A DNA stretch of 14,573 nucleotides from JBCCYM01 sp039190005 (GCA_039190005.1 JBCCYM010000047.1:1-14573), one strand, 5' to 3'. Shown: positions 6,643-14,179, numbered from the stretch's first letter. Notes: generated by a model not told the origin, from the letters alone. A program made the numbers and translations.

Positions 6643-8291
6643 GAAACCGCGGTAAGCATTTCTTTAGCGTGTTGCCGTGCCTGTTCACTGATTTTAATAC
6701 CGCCTATCATGCGTGCTAACTCTTCGGTGCGTTGCTCGCCTTCTAAATAGTCTATCGTGATTCTGGTGCCGTTGGCTGTTTGCGCTTTGTTCACTTTCAG
6801 ATGTTGCTGACTTTTGCCGGCAATCTGACCTAAATGCGTGATGGTGAGGATTTGACTGTTCTTAGCCAGTTCTTTTAATAATGCCCCAACAATATCAGCG
6901 GTAGGACCACCAATACCTACATCGACTTCGTCAAAAATAAGTGTGGGTATAACGTATTTTTTTGCCGTAATAACCTGTATTGCCAGGCTAATGCGCGATA
7001 ATTCACCACCGGAGACAATTTTGTCTAATGGTTGTGGTTTTTGTCCGGGGTTAATACTGACCAGAAAATTTATTTTATCCTGACCGTGTGCTGTAAATTT
7101 CTCATGCGTGTTAAATTCAATATGAAATGTCGCGTGTGGCATTGCCAGTTTATGCATATTGGCGGTCACCTGTTTGGACAATTGTATGGCCGCTTTTTCG
7201 CGACTTTGATGTAACGCGTCCGCTTGTTTTTGATAGTGCCGCGCGATTTTTTGTTGTGTTTGCGTCAGCACTTGGCGTTTTTCATCGTAATGTTCAATGG
7301 CGTCCAGTTCAGATTTTAATTTTTCGACCAGGGTTGGTAGCTCCTCAACAGTGACGCGATGTTTGTTGGCGATGTCATGAAGCCGGCTGAGCTGATGTTC
7401 AAGGTCGCTGAGTCGCTGCGGGTTGATTTCTATTTCAGATAAAAAATCTTTCAGTTCATTATTTGCTTCTTGAATTTGCACACTTGCCTCATTGAGTAAT
7501 TGTAAGGTGTTGGCAATACGTTTATCCAGATGGGTAAATTTTTCTAATGCTTGGCAGTGATGATGCAAGCGATCGAGTAGGGAGGGTTGATCGTCATTCA
7601 GGTCATTTATGACCGCCTGGCCATTTTTAACCAGTTCCTCCGCGTGCGCTAATTGATGGTGTTCTTTTTCTAATTGATCGGTAATGTTGAGATTTAATGT
7701 TTCTAATTCCTCTAATTGGTAACGCAGAAAGTCAATCTGATTATCGCCGTTTTGTTGTGTGGATTGTAACGCGTCAATTTCCGCTTCAATATCACGCCAT
7801 TGACGGTAAGTGTTGGCGATTTGTTCATTTAACGGTTGATGGCCGGCAAACGCGTCGAGTAAGCGTCGTTGATAATCGCGATCAAATAATAATTGGTGCT
7901 GATGTTGTCCATGAACGGTTAATAACATACGGCCAAGCTGTCTTACTTTTTGTAAGGTTGTTGGTGTGTCGTTGATGAAACAGCGTGATCGATTGTGTTT
8001 ATCGAAACTGCGGCGTATCACACAATCGTTATCCTGATCGAGTTGTTGTGCCTGTAGATATTGTTTGACGTCATGTTGTTGGTTGACGTCAAAAGCGGCG
8101 GTAATTTCAACCCGATTATCTGTGGATTTTATAATGTCCGGCGAGCGTAATCCCAATACCAACTCAAGCGCGCCAATCATCATCGATTTGCCGGCGCCGG
8201 TCTCACCGGTAATGCAGGTCATACCGTCATGTAATTCTAAATTGAGCTTATCTATAAGCGCGAAATGTTTGACTGAGAGTTGTGTTAACAT
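6639..8291 (-). CDS. recN: DNA repair protein RecN (SMC-like ATPase)
   Basis: RecN is an SMC-related ATPase acting early in recombinational repair of double-strand breaks. The 550-residue length is close to E. coli RecN. Visible motifs are Walker A GETGAGKS (29-36), a long coiled-coil middle rich in Gln, Leu and charged residues (about 160-390), the ABC signature SGGELSRISLA (427-437), Walker B LIFDEVD (451-457) and the switch His in THLGQIAG (from 484). It is the second gene of a nadK-recN pair with a 29-base gap. No LexA-type box is seen just upstream, so SOS control is not evident. It meets fur tail-to-tail with the stops sharing TTAA. Confidence 0.97.
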   Translation of the reverse strand: MLTQLSVKHFALIDKLNLELHDGMTCITGETGAGKSMMIGALELVLGLRSPDIIKSTDNRVEITAAFDVNQQHDVKQYLQAQQLDQDNDCVIRRSFDKHNRSRCFINDTPTTLQKVRQLGRMLLTVHGQHQHQLLFDRDYQRRLLDAFAGHQPLNEQIANTYRQWRDIEAEIDALQSTQQNGDNQIDFLRYQLEELETLNLNITDQLEKEHHQLAHAEELVKNGQAVINDLNDDQPSLLDRLHHHCQALEKFTHLDKRIANTLQLLNEASVQIQEANNELKDFLSEIEINPQRLSDLEHQLSRLHDIANKHRVTVEELPTLVEKLKSELDAIEHYDEKRQVLTQTQQKIARHYQKQADALHQSREKAAIQLSKQVTANMHKLAMPHATFHIEFNTHEKFTAHGQDKINFLVSINPGQKPQPLDKIVSGGELSRISLAIQVITAKKYVIPTLIFDEVDVGIGGPTADIVGALLKELAKNSQILTITHLGQIAGKSQQHLKVNKAQTANGTRITIDYLEGEQRTEELARMIGGIKISEQARQHAKEMLTAVS

Positions 8292-8320
8292 GCTTATTAA
8301 AATCTATGCTGGGCTTAGGT

Positions 8321-9208
8321 TTAATCGCCATTCGTCAGTCGTTGTCCCCAGTTTAATTTTCCGCGTAAATTGGCGTAATAGTCGTAGCTTAAGGGATGAA
8401 TTAGACGAACGGGTTTATCCGCTTTAACAATTCTGACAGTATTCCCTGGTTTTATTGGCGTGTGCGTCTGACTGTCACAGCTGGCGCGAGGCAAATATTT
8501 AGCCGTTTCAGGGATGGTAATCATAATTTCACTATCCGCGTCAATGACTACCGGACGATTGCTGAGTGTATGCGGGAAAATAGGTAGCATAATGACAGCG
8601 TTGACTTTGGGGTGTAGAATGGAGCCGCCGCCTGAGAGCGCGTAAGCTGTTGAACCCGTCGGCGTTGAAATAATAAGACCATCCGACTTTTGACTACACA
8701 TGAATTTATTATTTACTCTTATTTCAAATTCTATCATGTGATTGGTTTGATTGGGCGCTAAAACAACATCATTGAGCGCTAAACCCCCATCAATTTTTGT
8801 GTGTTTATCACAGACGGCCATATCCAGCATAAATCGGCTGCGTTCAATAAATTTTCCGTCAAGAATATCGCCCATCATTTCAGGTATTTTATTGGGACGA
8901 ATATCGGTCAGAAAACCGAATCGACCGCGATTGACGCCGATAACCGGTGTATCGTATGTCGCGGCGAGCCTGGCGGCATTCAATAAATTGCCGTCACCGC
9001 CAATGCTTACAATCAAATCACAGTGTTTAGCCAGCACGTCATCAGCAACTGTTGCTAAATCATTGGCAATAAGTTTGGCTGTTGAATCAGCAAGCAGTAC
9101 TTCCAATTGACGTTGTTGTAAAAACTCGATCAGTTCTTGAAGCGTTTTGGCGGTGTCGTCCTGTTTTAGACGACTGATGACCCCAATGGATTGAAAATAT
9201 TTTTTCAT
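8321..9208 (-). CDS. nadK: NAD kinase
   Basis: NAD kinase phosphorylates NAD at the 2' hydroxyl of its adenosine ribose to make NADP, using ATP or polyphosphate. The 295-residue product carries the family motifs GGDGN (70-74), NDVV (146-149) and TPTGSTAYALSGGGS (182-196). An in-frame ATG exists 21 bases upstream (9229), but MKKYFQSIGVISR aligns with the known enzyme N-terminus (E. coli MNNHFKCIGIVG). A likely -10 box also lies between the two ATGs, so 9208 is preferred. No strong ribosome-binding site is seen. nadK is the first gene of the nadK-recN pair, an order conserved in E. coli. Confidence 0.96.
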   Translation of the reverse strand: MKKYFQSIGVISRLKQDDTAKTLQELIEFLQQRQLEVLLADSTAKLIANDLATVADDVLAKHCDLIVSIGGDGNLLNAARLAATYDTPVIGVNRGRFGFLTDIRPNKIPEMMGDILDGKFIERSRFMLDMAVCDKHTKIDGGLALNDVVLAPNQTNHMIEFEIRVNNKFMCSQKSDGLIISTPTGSTAYALSGGGSILHPKVNAVIMLPIFPHTLSNRPVVIDADSEIMITIPETAKYLPRASCDSQTHTPIKPGNTVRIVKADKPVRLIHPLSYDYYANLRGKLNWGQRLTNGD

Positions 9209-9218
9209 AGTGAACTTA

Positions 9219-9247
9219 ATTATACCCATTATACTTTAAGATGCGAA
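9219..9247 (-). promoter_or_regulatory. Probable nadK-recN promoter
   Basis: On the minus strand TTCGCA (9242-9247) and a perfect TATAAT (9219-9224) are 17 bases apart. A second TATAAT lies at 9228-9233. Transcription would begin a few bases before the preferred nadK ATG at 9208, leaving a very short leader. The boxes overlap the first TATACCCA-type repeat (9221-9251). Confidence 0.5.
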
Positions 9248-9354
9248 CTTAATGGTATGCTGAAAAATGTGGAAAGTCAAAAGTCCTATTCGTTGAACTT
9301 GTTACGAGATTGAGGCACTCTGAACGAAGCGAGTGGCGTATAGAAAATAACACT

Positions 9355-9383
9355 TTGATTCAATATGATTTTTTTGCTACAAT
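9355..9383 (+). promoter_or_regulatory. Probable promoter of the lipoprotein-TolC-adaptor operon
   Basis: TTGATT (9355-9360) and TACAAT (9378-9383) are 17 bases apart. The first gene starts at about 9506, so the transcript would have a leader of some 115 bases holding the hairpin at 9396-9455. This is the best box pair in the gap. Confidence 0.55.
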
Positions 9384-9395
9384 GCGTGAAAATTA

Positions 9396-9455
9396 TATAT
9401 CCAACACACATCAAAATGGGCAGGTAAATTCGCATCTTGATGTGGGTTGGGTATA
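9396..9455 (+). repeat. Long hairpin in the predicted operon leader
   Basis: Arms 9396-9418 and 9433-9455 can pair at 20 of 23 positions with Watson-Crick pairs, plus one G-T wobble, around a 14-base loop. The core CCAAC and CACATCAA are fully paired with TTGATGTG and GTTGG. No U-tract follows, so it is not an ordinary terminator. Confidence 0.7.
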
Positions 9456-9505
9456 TATTACGATAGTGACTCAACGGCGAAAAATGAATATACCCATTGC
9501 ACTTG

Positions 9506-9706
9506 ATGAAATTTTTAAGATATCTGCTTAAAACAGAAAAATATGCAATGCTGTTGTTGTTGGGACTGTTTTTAGTTGCGGCCTGCCAACGACAGGTCCC
9601 GACACCTGGAGAGGCGACTATGTCTGTGCCAAAAATAAATCATGGTACTTCTAAGATCAAGGATAGCAGCCAAGCGAATCCATCGATACCTCATAAAGAT
9701 ACATGA
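9506..9706 (+). CDS. Small lipoprotein of the efflux operon
   Basis: The 66-residue product is not assigned to a known family. It begins MKFLRYLLKTEKY, a basic N-region, followed by a hydrophobic stretch (MLLLLGLFLVAAC) with a lipobox at V24-A-A-C27. This predicts lipidation at Cys27 after signal peptidase II cleavage. The mature part is about 40 residues, polar and rich in Pro, Ser and Lys, with no visible domain. The ATG at 9506 is preferred to a TTG at 9497; a later ATG (9548) would leave no charged N-region. No good ribosome-binding site is seen. Its TGA overlaps the ATG of the TolC-family gene (ATGA), so translation is probably coupled. It may be a small accessory to the efflux complex; this is inference from position. 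Confidence 0.7.
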   Translation: MKFLRYLLKTEKYAMLLLLGLFLVAACQRQVPTPGEATMSVPKINHGTSKIKDSSQANPSIPHKDT

Positions 9707-11391
9707 CAGCATTGCCGCGACAAATAAATCTAAATTTAAACCTTATCTGGCATGGTTTGCTAAGAAAAATAAGCGCGTGTCGCGTTGTTTTCAGTAAGCT
9801 ATTATTGATATGTTTACTGTTGTTAATATTTCCAATGCTTGTTGTCAATGCGAAAACCAATACGCCAAGTGCCGGCGCTGCGGTTTTAACAACAAATTCC
9901 GCGGCAAACCATGTCGCGACGCCAGTAAGCGCGCCTGTTTTGAATGTTTCCGATAAAAATCTACCTGTGTTGACATTAACCGACGCGGTGGCGCTGACGC
10001 TGCGTGGTAACCCGATGCTCATGAGCGCGAAACTTAAACGTATTGCCGATAAATACATGTTAATGTTGCAACATTATGCTTTTCAACCGCAACCACGACT
10101 TATTGTTGATTACAATTATGAGCGAGAGACAAACGCTGGTCAAAAAACATCAGGGCGTGCCTTAGATGTGACGCCTGAAGTGGATTGGAAGAGTCACTAT
10201 GGTACAATGGTTAAAGCCAGTTATATCGGCGCTTATGAGTATAATAATCCGGGTGATCAAAACCCTTTTGGTCGGGCGACATTTGTCCCTGGCGTCGCTT
10301 TGTCGATTACCCAACCATTATTAAATGGCTTTGGTCGCGCTGTTGTCGACGCGGCTTTAAATAACGCTAAAGATAATGAAATTATCAATAAGCTTGATTT
10401 CAAACAATCCGTGGCGGATGCCATCACCAGTGTTGTTTCAATCTATTTAAATCTCATTCAAACGGTGCAGGAATTAGAGGCGCAAAAAAGCCAGCTTCAA
10501 GATAATTTGGACAATCTGGCGGATGCTAATTTGCGCATTAAAGCTGGGAAATTGGCGCCTTCGGATCGTATTGATTTTCAATCATCGGTGGCATCATCCA
10601 GAGTGGCGATTCAAAATGCTGAAAACGCGGTGTACACCGCTAAGATCGCTTTGCTGAATGCCATAGGTTTAAGCGAACATACTCAGTTTCGTCTTCCCAA
10701 GGATTTATCAGGTGAATTGTCCAATGATGAGCACATATTGGCTGACGACAGTATTTTTCTCAATGTGGATAAAAGTCAGGCTTACGCGCTTCAACATAAT
10801 ACGCCCTATCAAACCGCGGTGATTACTTTAAGACTGGCCGCGCGCACGCTGATGGTGAATAGAAATGCCAGATTGCCTAATTTAGATTTCACTGTTGATC
10901 AAACTGCCAATGGCGAGGGGTTTTTCCAAGATCGCCTTGTTAATTTTAAAAAAGTCTTACCTGATCTGGGGGTGAGTGGTACAACAACGGTAAGTTTAAG
11001 ATTTACCAAACTGTTTGATGATGTGGTCGCGGAATCCGCTGTGGTGCAGGCGAAAGTCGCGCTGCAACAAGCTAATATTGCATTGCGGGAACAAAGACGG
11101 TTATTATACGCAAACATCAGTAACGAGATTTTTACCATACATAACCAAAAAGCGGCAGTGGATTTGGCACAACATGCCGTTGAATTGCAACAGAAGAATT
11201 TGGAAATCGCTAATAAAAAATATCGCGCTGGTTTAGTGACCTCGTATAATATTGACCTGGTGCAACAGACCTTATTAACCGCGAGAACCAATCTGATTTC
11301 CGCTCGAATCCGTTATTTAACCAATTTGGCAACGTTTGCCCGAGAAATTAACAGTACCGCCGATATTTGGAATATTAACATTAGATATTAA
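9703..11391 (+). CDS. TolC-family outer membrane channel protein
   Basis: This is an outer membrane factor of the TolC/OEP family. Such trimers form an outer-membrane barrel and periplasmic tunnel used by tripartite efflux pumps and type I secretion. The 562-residue product has a long N-region and a hydrophobic signal segment (about 33-49) with likely cleavage after VNA (50). The characteristic opening of the first OEP repeat follows (LTLTDAVALTLRGNP, from 90). The two repeats contain long helices rich in Gln, Ala and Asn, for example 240-320 and 450-550 (YLNLIQTVQELEAQKSQLQ; LLYANISNEIFTIHNQKAA). It is longer than typical TolC, mainly at the N-terminus. It is coupled to the upstream lipoprotein gene by ATGA and followed 10 bases later by a membrane-fusion adaptor. 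The substrate is unknown. Confidence 0.92.
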   Translation: MTALPRQINLNLNLIWHGLLRKISACRVVFSKLLLICLLLLIFPMLVVNAKTNTPSAGAAVLTTNSAANHVATPVSAPVLNVSDKNLPVLTLTDAVALTLRGNPMLMSAKLKRIADKYMLMLQHYAFQPQPRLIVDYNYERETNAGQKTSGRALDVTPEVDWKSHYGTMVKASYIGAYEYNNPGDQNPFGRATFVPGVALSITQPLLNGFGRAVVDAALNNAKDNEIINKLDFKQSVADAITSVVSIYLNLIQTVQELEAQKSQLQDNLDNLADANLRIKAGKLAPSDRIDFQSSVASSRVAIQNAENAVYTAKIALLNAIGLSEHTQFRLPKDLSGELSNDEHILADDSIFLNVDKSQAYALQHNTPYQTAVITLRLAARTLMVNRNARLPNLDFTVDQTANGEGFFQDRLVNFKKVLPDLGVSGTTTVSLRFTKLFDDVVAESAVVQAKVALQQANIALREQRRLLYANISNEIFTIHNQKAAVDLAQHAVELQQKNLEIANKKYRAGLVTSYNIDLVQQTLLTARTNLISARIRYLTNLATFAREINSTADIWNINIRY

Positions 11392-11401
11392 GTGAAATGC
11401 T

Positions 11402-12577
11402 ATGAATAGACTAAGCCTGAGAATAGTGAACTGTCTTCTAATTTTTTTGCTAGTGGGGCCAATGAGTGGCTGTGCCAAGCGGACGCCAACAGATGCTCAG
11501 GGAAAAGTAGAATACTACACGGTAAGCAAGCAACCATACGCGGAAACCTTGCGTTTTTCCGGAAGAATTTCACCGGCAAAGGTGCACAGTATTTTTGCGC
11601 CAATAGCGGGTACGATTTCTGAAAAAAATTTTATACCTGGGCATACTGTTGAAAAAGATCAATTACTTTATAAAATAGATATTGAAAGTAGTGAAAGGGC
11701 GTTGCAGTCAGCCTTAACGGAGTATCTCACCGCTAAAAACGCCTATAATAACGCCGAGAAAGAAAAGCAAAGCCAGGATTTACTCTATACAAGTGAAATT
11801 ATTTCAGAAGAAACCTATCGGCAGAGTCAGCAAACCTATTACGCGACTATGCTAACTTATATGTTGGCAAGGCAAACCTTAGAGCAGCAAATACAAACCG
11901 TGAGTCGAACCGAGAGCATTGCCGATACCTTGGAAGGTATTGATAATATCGACATCAGTGAGATGGATAAAGTCAGACAAGCCATTACTAAAATAAGAGG
12001 GCTCAATAGTGTCGAAGTCGAAGCGCCTGAGAGTGGTGTCATGTTAGGCAAAAGAGATGGCGATAAAGATAGCTTGGGTGTCGGCGATGAAGTCAAGGCC
12101 GGGCAGTTTCTGGCAAAGATTGGCACAATTGATGACATCTCCGTGATTGTGGAAGTCGATCAGCATGCCATTGTAAAATTACACATTGGTCAGAAAGTCC
12201 AAATAAGCACGCGCTTGCTGCCTGACACGGTCATTGATGGCGAAATAGCAAGTATGAGCTTTGTGGCGAAAGACTCAGAAGATGATACGGGAAATTTTGA
12301 TGTTGTTGTCAAAACCCCATCGTTGGGGGAAAAAATAAAACAGAAAATACGTTTTGGTATGGGTGTTACGGTAAAAACGGACGTTGAAGCGGCACCGCAA
12401 ATGATGATCCCCCTTAACGCGCTTATTGTCCGAAAAAGAAAAACAACAGTAAAATTAGTGATGCCCAATGGTCGCCTAAAAGAAGTGCCGGTAGAGACGG
12501 GTGACACCGCGCAAGGTATGGTGGTTGTGCTATCAGGTTTAAGTGTTGGCGATAGAATTGCTGTTTCTAAGCGTTGA
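11402..12577 (+). CDS. Membrane fusion (periplasmic adaptor) lipoprotein, HlyD/RND-adaptor family
   Basis: This periplasmic adaptor would link an inner-membrane transporter to the TolC-like channel encoded just upstream. The 391-residue product starts with a signal segment ending in a lipobox-like MSGC (Cys24), so it is probably membrane-anchored by lipid. The first half of the lipoyl domain is at 62-93 (IFAPIAGTI, GHTVEKDQLLYKID). A helical hairpin follows (about 95-170, Gln- and Glu-rich). The second lipoyl half is near 200-240 (VEAPESGVML, GDEVKAGQFLAKIG), then beta-barrel and membrane-proximal regions (IPLNALIVRK, VETGDTAQGMVVVLSGL). Start spacing is 10 bases after the channel gene, with weak AAGTGA as ribosome-binding site. 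No ABC or RND pump gene follows, so the transporter partner must lie elsewhere. Confidence 0.92.
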   Translation: MNRLSLRIVNCLLIFLLVGPMSGCAKRTPTDAQGKVEYYTVSKQPYAETLRFSGRISPAKVHSIFAPIAGTISEKNFIPGHTVEKDQLLYKIDIESSERALQSALTEYLTAKNAYNNAEKEKQSQDLLYTSEIISEETYRQSQQTYYATMLTYMLARQTLEQQIQTVSRTESIADTLEGIDNIDISEMDKVRQAITKIRGLNSVEVEAPESGVMLGKRDGDKDSLGVGDEVKAGQFLAKIGTIDDISVIVEVDQHAIVKLHIGQKVQISTRLLPDTVIDGEIASMSFVAKDSEDDTGNFDVVVKTPSLGEKIKQKIRFGMGVTVKTDVEAAPQMMIPLNALIVRKRKTTVKLVMPNGRLKEVPVETGDTAQGMVVVLSGLSVGDRIAVSKR

Positions 12578-12643
12578 TAAATTCATTTATTGCTAGAACT
12601 GTAGTGTTGTTTTCTTAATTTACGGTTGGTAAAATATACTCAA

Positions 12644-12796
12644 ACAGGCGTTTCGCACTTTGTGTGGAACACTTTACCCGATGGGGGTTCTTAGTGGGAG
12701 AATCGGGATTCTCCCACTAAGTCGCAGTAGCGCGAATTTACTTCGCGCCTGCGATCAATGCAGGAAGGCGTGAGTACGTAAGTGCGAAACGCCTGT
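12644..12796. mobile_element. MITE-like palindromic element, 153 bp
   Basis: Perfect 17-base terminal inverted repeats, ACAGGCGTTTCGCACTT (12644-12660) and its complement (12780-12796), enclose a non-coding segment packed with two strong internal hairpins. CAA directly flanks each end (12641-12643 and 12797-12799), a possible 3-base target duplication. There is no transposase gene, so mobilisation would have to be in trans. It sits between the adaptor gene and the hydrolase and could also stop or stabilise the adaptor transcript. The family is not recognised. Confidence 0.75.
12690..12754 (+). repeat. Two adjacent hairpins inside the MITE-like element
   Basis: The first has a perfect 15-bp stem (CTTAGTGGGAGAATC 12690-12704 with 12707-12721) and a nominal 2-base loop. 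The second has a 6-bp outer stem (TCGCAG 12722-12727 with CTGCGA 12749-12754), a TA bulge, and a 7-bp inner stem (GCGCGAA with TTCGCGC) around TTTAC. There is no U-tract, so any terminator role would not be the standard intrinsic type. Confidence 0.8.
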
Positions 12797-12826
12797 CAAA
12801 TTGAATTTTAATAAGGAGTACAAACG

Positions 12827-13678
12827 ATGCCTTACGCTAATTTAGGCGATGTCAAAATTTATTATGAAATCTATGGACCGGAATATGAAGTTAAATCCGA
12901 TCATTTAGTAAAACGACCAACTATTGTCGCTTTACATGGTGGTCCTGGTGTGGATCATACCTATTATGATGTCCCGTTTTTAAGTGAAGTGTCAAGCTTC
13001 GCGCAGCTTATTTTTATTGATCAGCGGGGAAACGGTCGTAGTGTTGATACCAACTCGGAGAATTGGAATTTAGCGCAATGGGCGGATGATTTAGGTCGAT
13101 TTTGTGAGCATTTGGGCTTGGAAAAACCGTTTATTTACGGCTGTTCTATGGGAGGCTGGGTGGCCATGAAATACGCGGCAACATTTCAATCACAACCTGG
13201 TGGATTATTACTGGTTGATACCGAAGCTTATTTGGATACCGATGCCGTTGTAAAAAATTATGAGAAAAAAGGAGGCAAGGCAATTGGTGAGCTTGCCAAA
13301 CGCCATTTTTGTGAAGATTCTGATGAAGTAATGCAAGAATATTTTGAAAGATGTATTCCATTCTGTAGTAAAAATCCTATTCCGCCCGAATGGTTAAAGC
13401 GAACGATTTTAACTCCGGAAGTGAATAAACATCTTAAACAAAATGAATTATTAGCATTAAATATTATTGATGAGGTAAAACAAATACAAGTACCGATCTT
13501 GTATTTGAGTAATACCACTAATCCGCTACATTTACTTTCCAGTGCCAAAAAAACAGCCGCGGCAATGAAAACAGTCGATTTTCGAGTGTTTGAGGACTGT
13601 GGCCTTGTCGCTATGGATGCCAAAGAGGAAGCCTTAGCCGCTATGAAGCATTTTATGACGCGGCATTTTTGCCAATAA
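12827..13678 (+). CDS. Alpha/beta hydrolase, proline iminopeptidase-like, apparently missing triad acid and His
   Basis: The 283-residue alpha/beta-hydrolase-fold protein resembles prolyl aminopeptidase/epoxide-hydrolase-like enzymes. Seen in order are the oxyanion motif HGGPG (37-41), DQRGNGRS (65-72) and the nucleophile elbow GCSMGG with Ser107 (105-110). Next is a helical cap rich in Lys and Cys (about 135-215), then the last strands. Where relatives carry the acid (as in G-x-x-D-P), this protein reads SNTTNP (228-233). Where they carry the catalytic His (C-G-H), it reads CGL (Leu260). If this alignment holds, it may not be an ordinary hydrolase. The start is well supported by AAGGAG (12813-12818), 8 bases before the ATG. 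It has no signal peptide, so it is probably cytoplasmic. It stands alone between the MITE-like element and the rRNA operon. Confidence 0.9.
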   Translation: MPYANLGDVKIYYEIYGPEYEVKSDHLVKRPTIVALHGGPGVDHTYYDVPFLSEVSSFAQLIFIDQRGNGRSVDTNSENWNLAQWADDLGRFCEHLGLEKPFIYGCSMGGWVAMKYAATFQSQPGGLLLVDTEAYLDTDAVVKNYEKKGGKAIGELAKRHFCEDSDEVMQEYFERCIPFCSKNPIPPEWLKRTILTPEVNKHLKQNELLALNIIDEVKQIQVPILYLSNTTNPLHLLSSAKKTAAAMKTVDFRVFEDCGLVAMDAKEEALAAMKHFMTRHFCQ

Positions 13679-13960
13679 TCATGTAAATTATCCATACGCC
13701 ATCGTTGATTTCTTGTACTTAAAAAACATGCCGGCAACCCATGTATAATAGCGTTACGTTGACGTGTGAATTTATACAAACAAAGAAAATCATATTTATT
13801 TAGGTAAAGTGGGATTAATTAAGCTATAATGATCCAGTTGTCCGGAGCGGTTGTATCAATTTTTGCGTCCCCCGGTAGCATTTTGCTATGGCGACTTATC
13901 GGGTCAAATTTGCGATTTTTACAAAAAAGCTATTTTTTTGAAAAAAAATGAAAATAATAG
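13679..13960. other. Gene-free stretch upstream of the rRNA operon
   Basis: No gene is seen. It holds two TATAAT sequences (13744-13749 and 13825-13830) without good -35 boxes; the second could be an extra upstream rRNA promoter. A nested inverted repeat is present: CCCGGTA 13871-13877 with TATCGGG 13897-13903, and inside it TAGCA 13876-13880 with TGCTA 13884-13888. The outer and inner pairings overlap slightly and may be alternatives. An A/T-tract run precedes the promoter at 13961. Confidence 0.5.
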
Positions 13961-13988
13961 TTGCAAAGTGGAAATTAACCAGTAAAAT
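13961..13988 (+). promoter_or_regulatory. rRNA operon promoter with A/T-rich UP-like region
   Basis: TTGCAA (13961-13966) and TAAAAT (13983-13988) are separated by 16 bases, the spacing typical of rrn P1 promoters, and are followed by GCG as a discriminator. Directly upstream, about 13929-13958, is a run of T and A tracts like an UP element. It lies some 190 bases before 16S. Confidence 0.7.
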
Positions 13989-13996
13989 GCGTTTTC

Positions 13997-14029
13997 TCTC
14001 TCGGGGAGATTGAGATTGTTCTTTAAAAA
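13997..14029 (+). promoter_or_regulatory. rRNA leader antitermination site (boxB hairpin and boxA)
   Basis: TCTC (13997-14000) can pair with GAGA (14006-14009), forming a short boxB-like hairpin. It is followed by TGTTCTTTAAAAA (14017-14029), close to the rRNA boxA TGCTCTTTAACAA. Order and place match rrn leaders that load Nus factors. Confidence 0.75.
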
Positions 14030-14047
14030 TTAGGCTTAGCAATAGTT

Positions 14048-14099
14048 GTGGGTGCTTGTATTGAATAGGCATCCACGTGCAAGGGTTTTTCCCTTGTAC
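14048..14099 (+). other. Two back-to-back hairpins in the rRNA leader
   Basis: GTGGGTGC (14048-14055) pairs with GCATCCAC (14069-14076), and GTGCAAGGG (14077-14085) pairs with CCCTTGTAC (14091-14099) around TTTTT, each with one G-T pair. They lie between boxA and 16S. A role in leader folding or processing is likely but not shown. Confidence 0.55.
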
Positions 14100-14179
14100 A
14101 AAACAGTACCTAAAACATATCTATTGTGTTGTGAAACTACTTATAGAGTAGTGTTAGCGGCACATGATATATGTCAGTT

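Larger units (their letters stand above)
9221..9508. repeat. Cluster of TATACCCA-type repeats between nadK and the efflux operon
   Basis: Related copies occur in this gene-free stretch. Copy 1 is at 9221-9251 on plus (TATACCCA, nine variable bases, AAGATGCGAACTTA). Copy 2 is at 9396-9418 on plus (TATATCCAAC, then ACACATCAAAATG). Copy 3 is at 9425-9455 on minus (TATACCCA, nine bases, AAGATGCGAATTTA). A shorter copy is at 9489-9508 on plus (TATACCCATT, then GCACTTGATG). Copies 1 and 3 have the same 31-base spacing and agree at about 24 positions. Copy 1 covers the nadK promoter, and the last reaches the start codon of the lipoprotein gene. They may be a dispersed repeat or operator sites. Short ORFs through this stretch are not credible genes. 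Confidence 0.65.

Noticed and set aside
8292..8320. SOS (LexA) box before recN
   Set aside because: No CTG-N10-CAG pattern is present in the nadK-recN gap.
9312..9340. CACTC / GAGTG inverted repeat as a regulator site
   Set aside because: Only 5 bases per arm around a 10-base spacer; too weak to call.
9286..9531. Short open frames in the gap before the lipoprotein gene, including one reading RHSERSEW
   Set aside because: They run through the promoter and repeat hairpin, have no ribosome-binding site and no domain. The SERSE-type reading looks like intergenic repeat sequence, not a gene.
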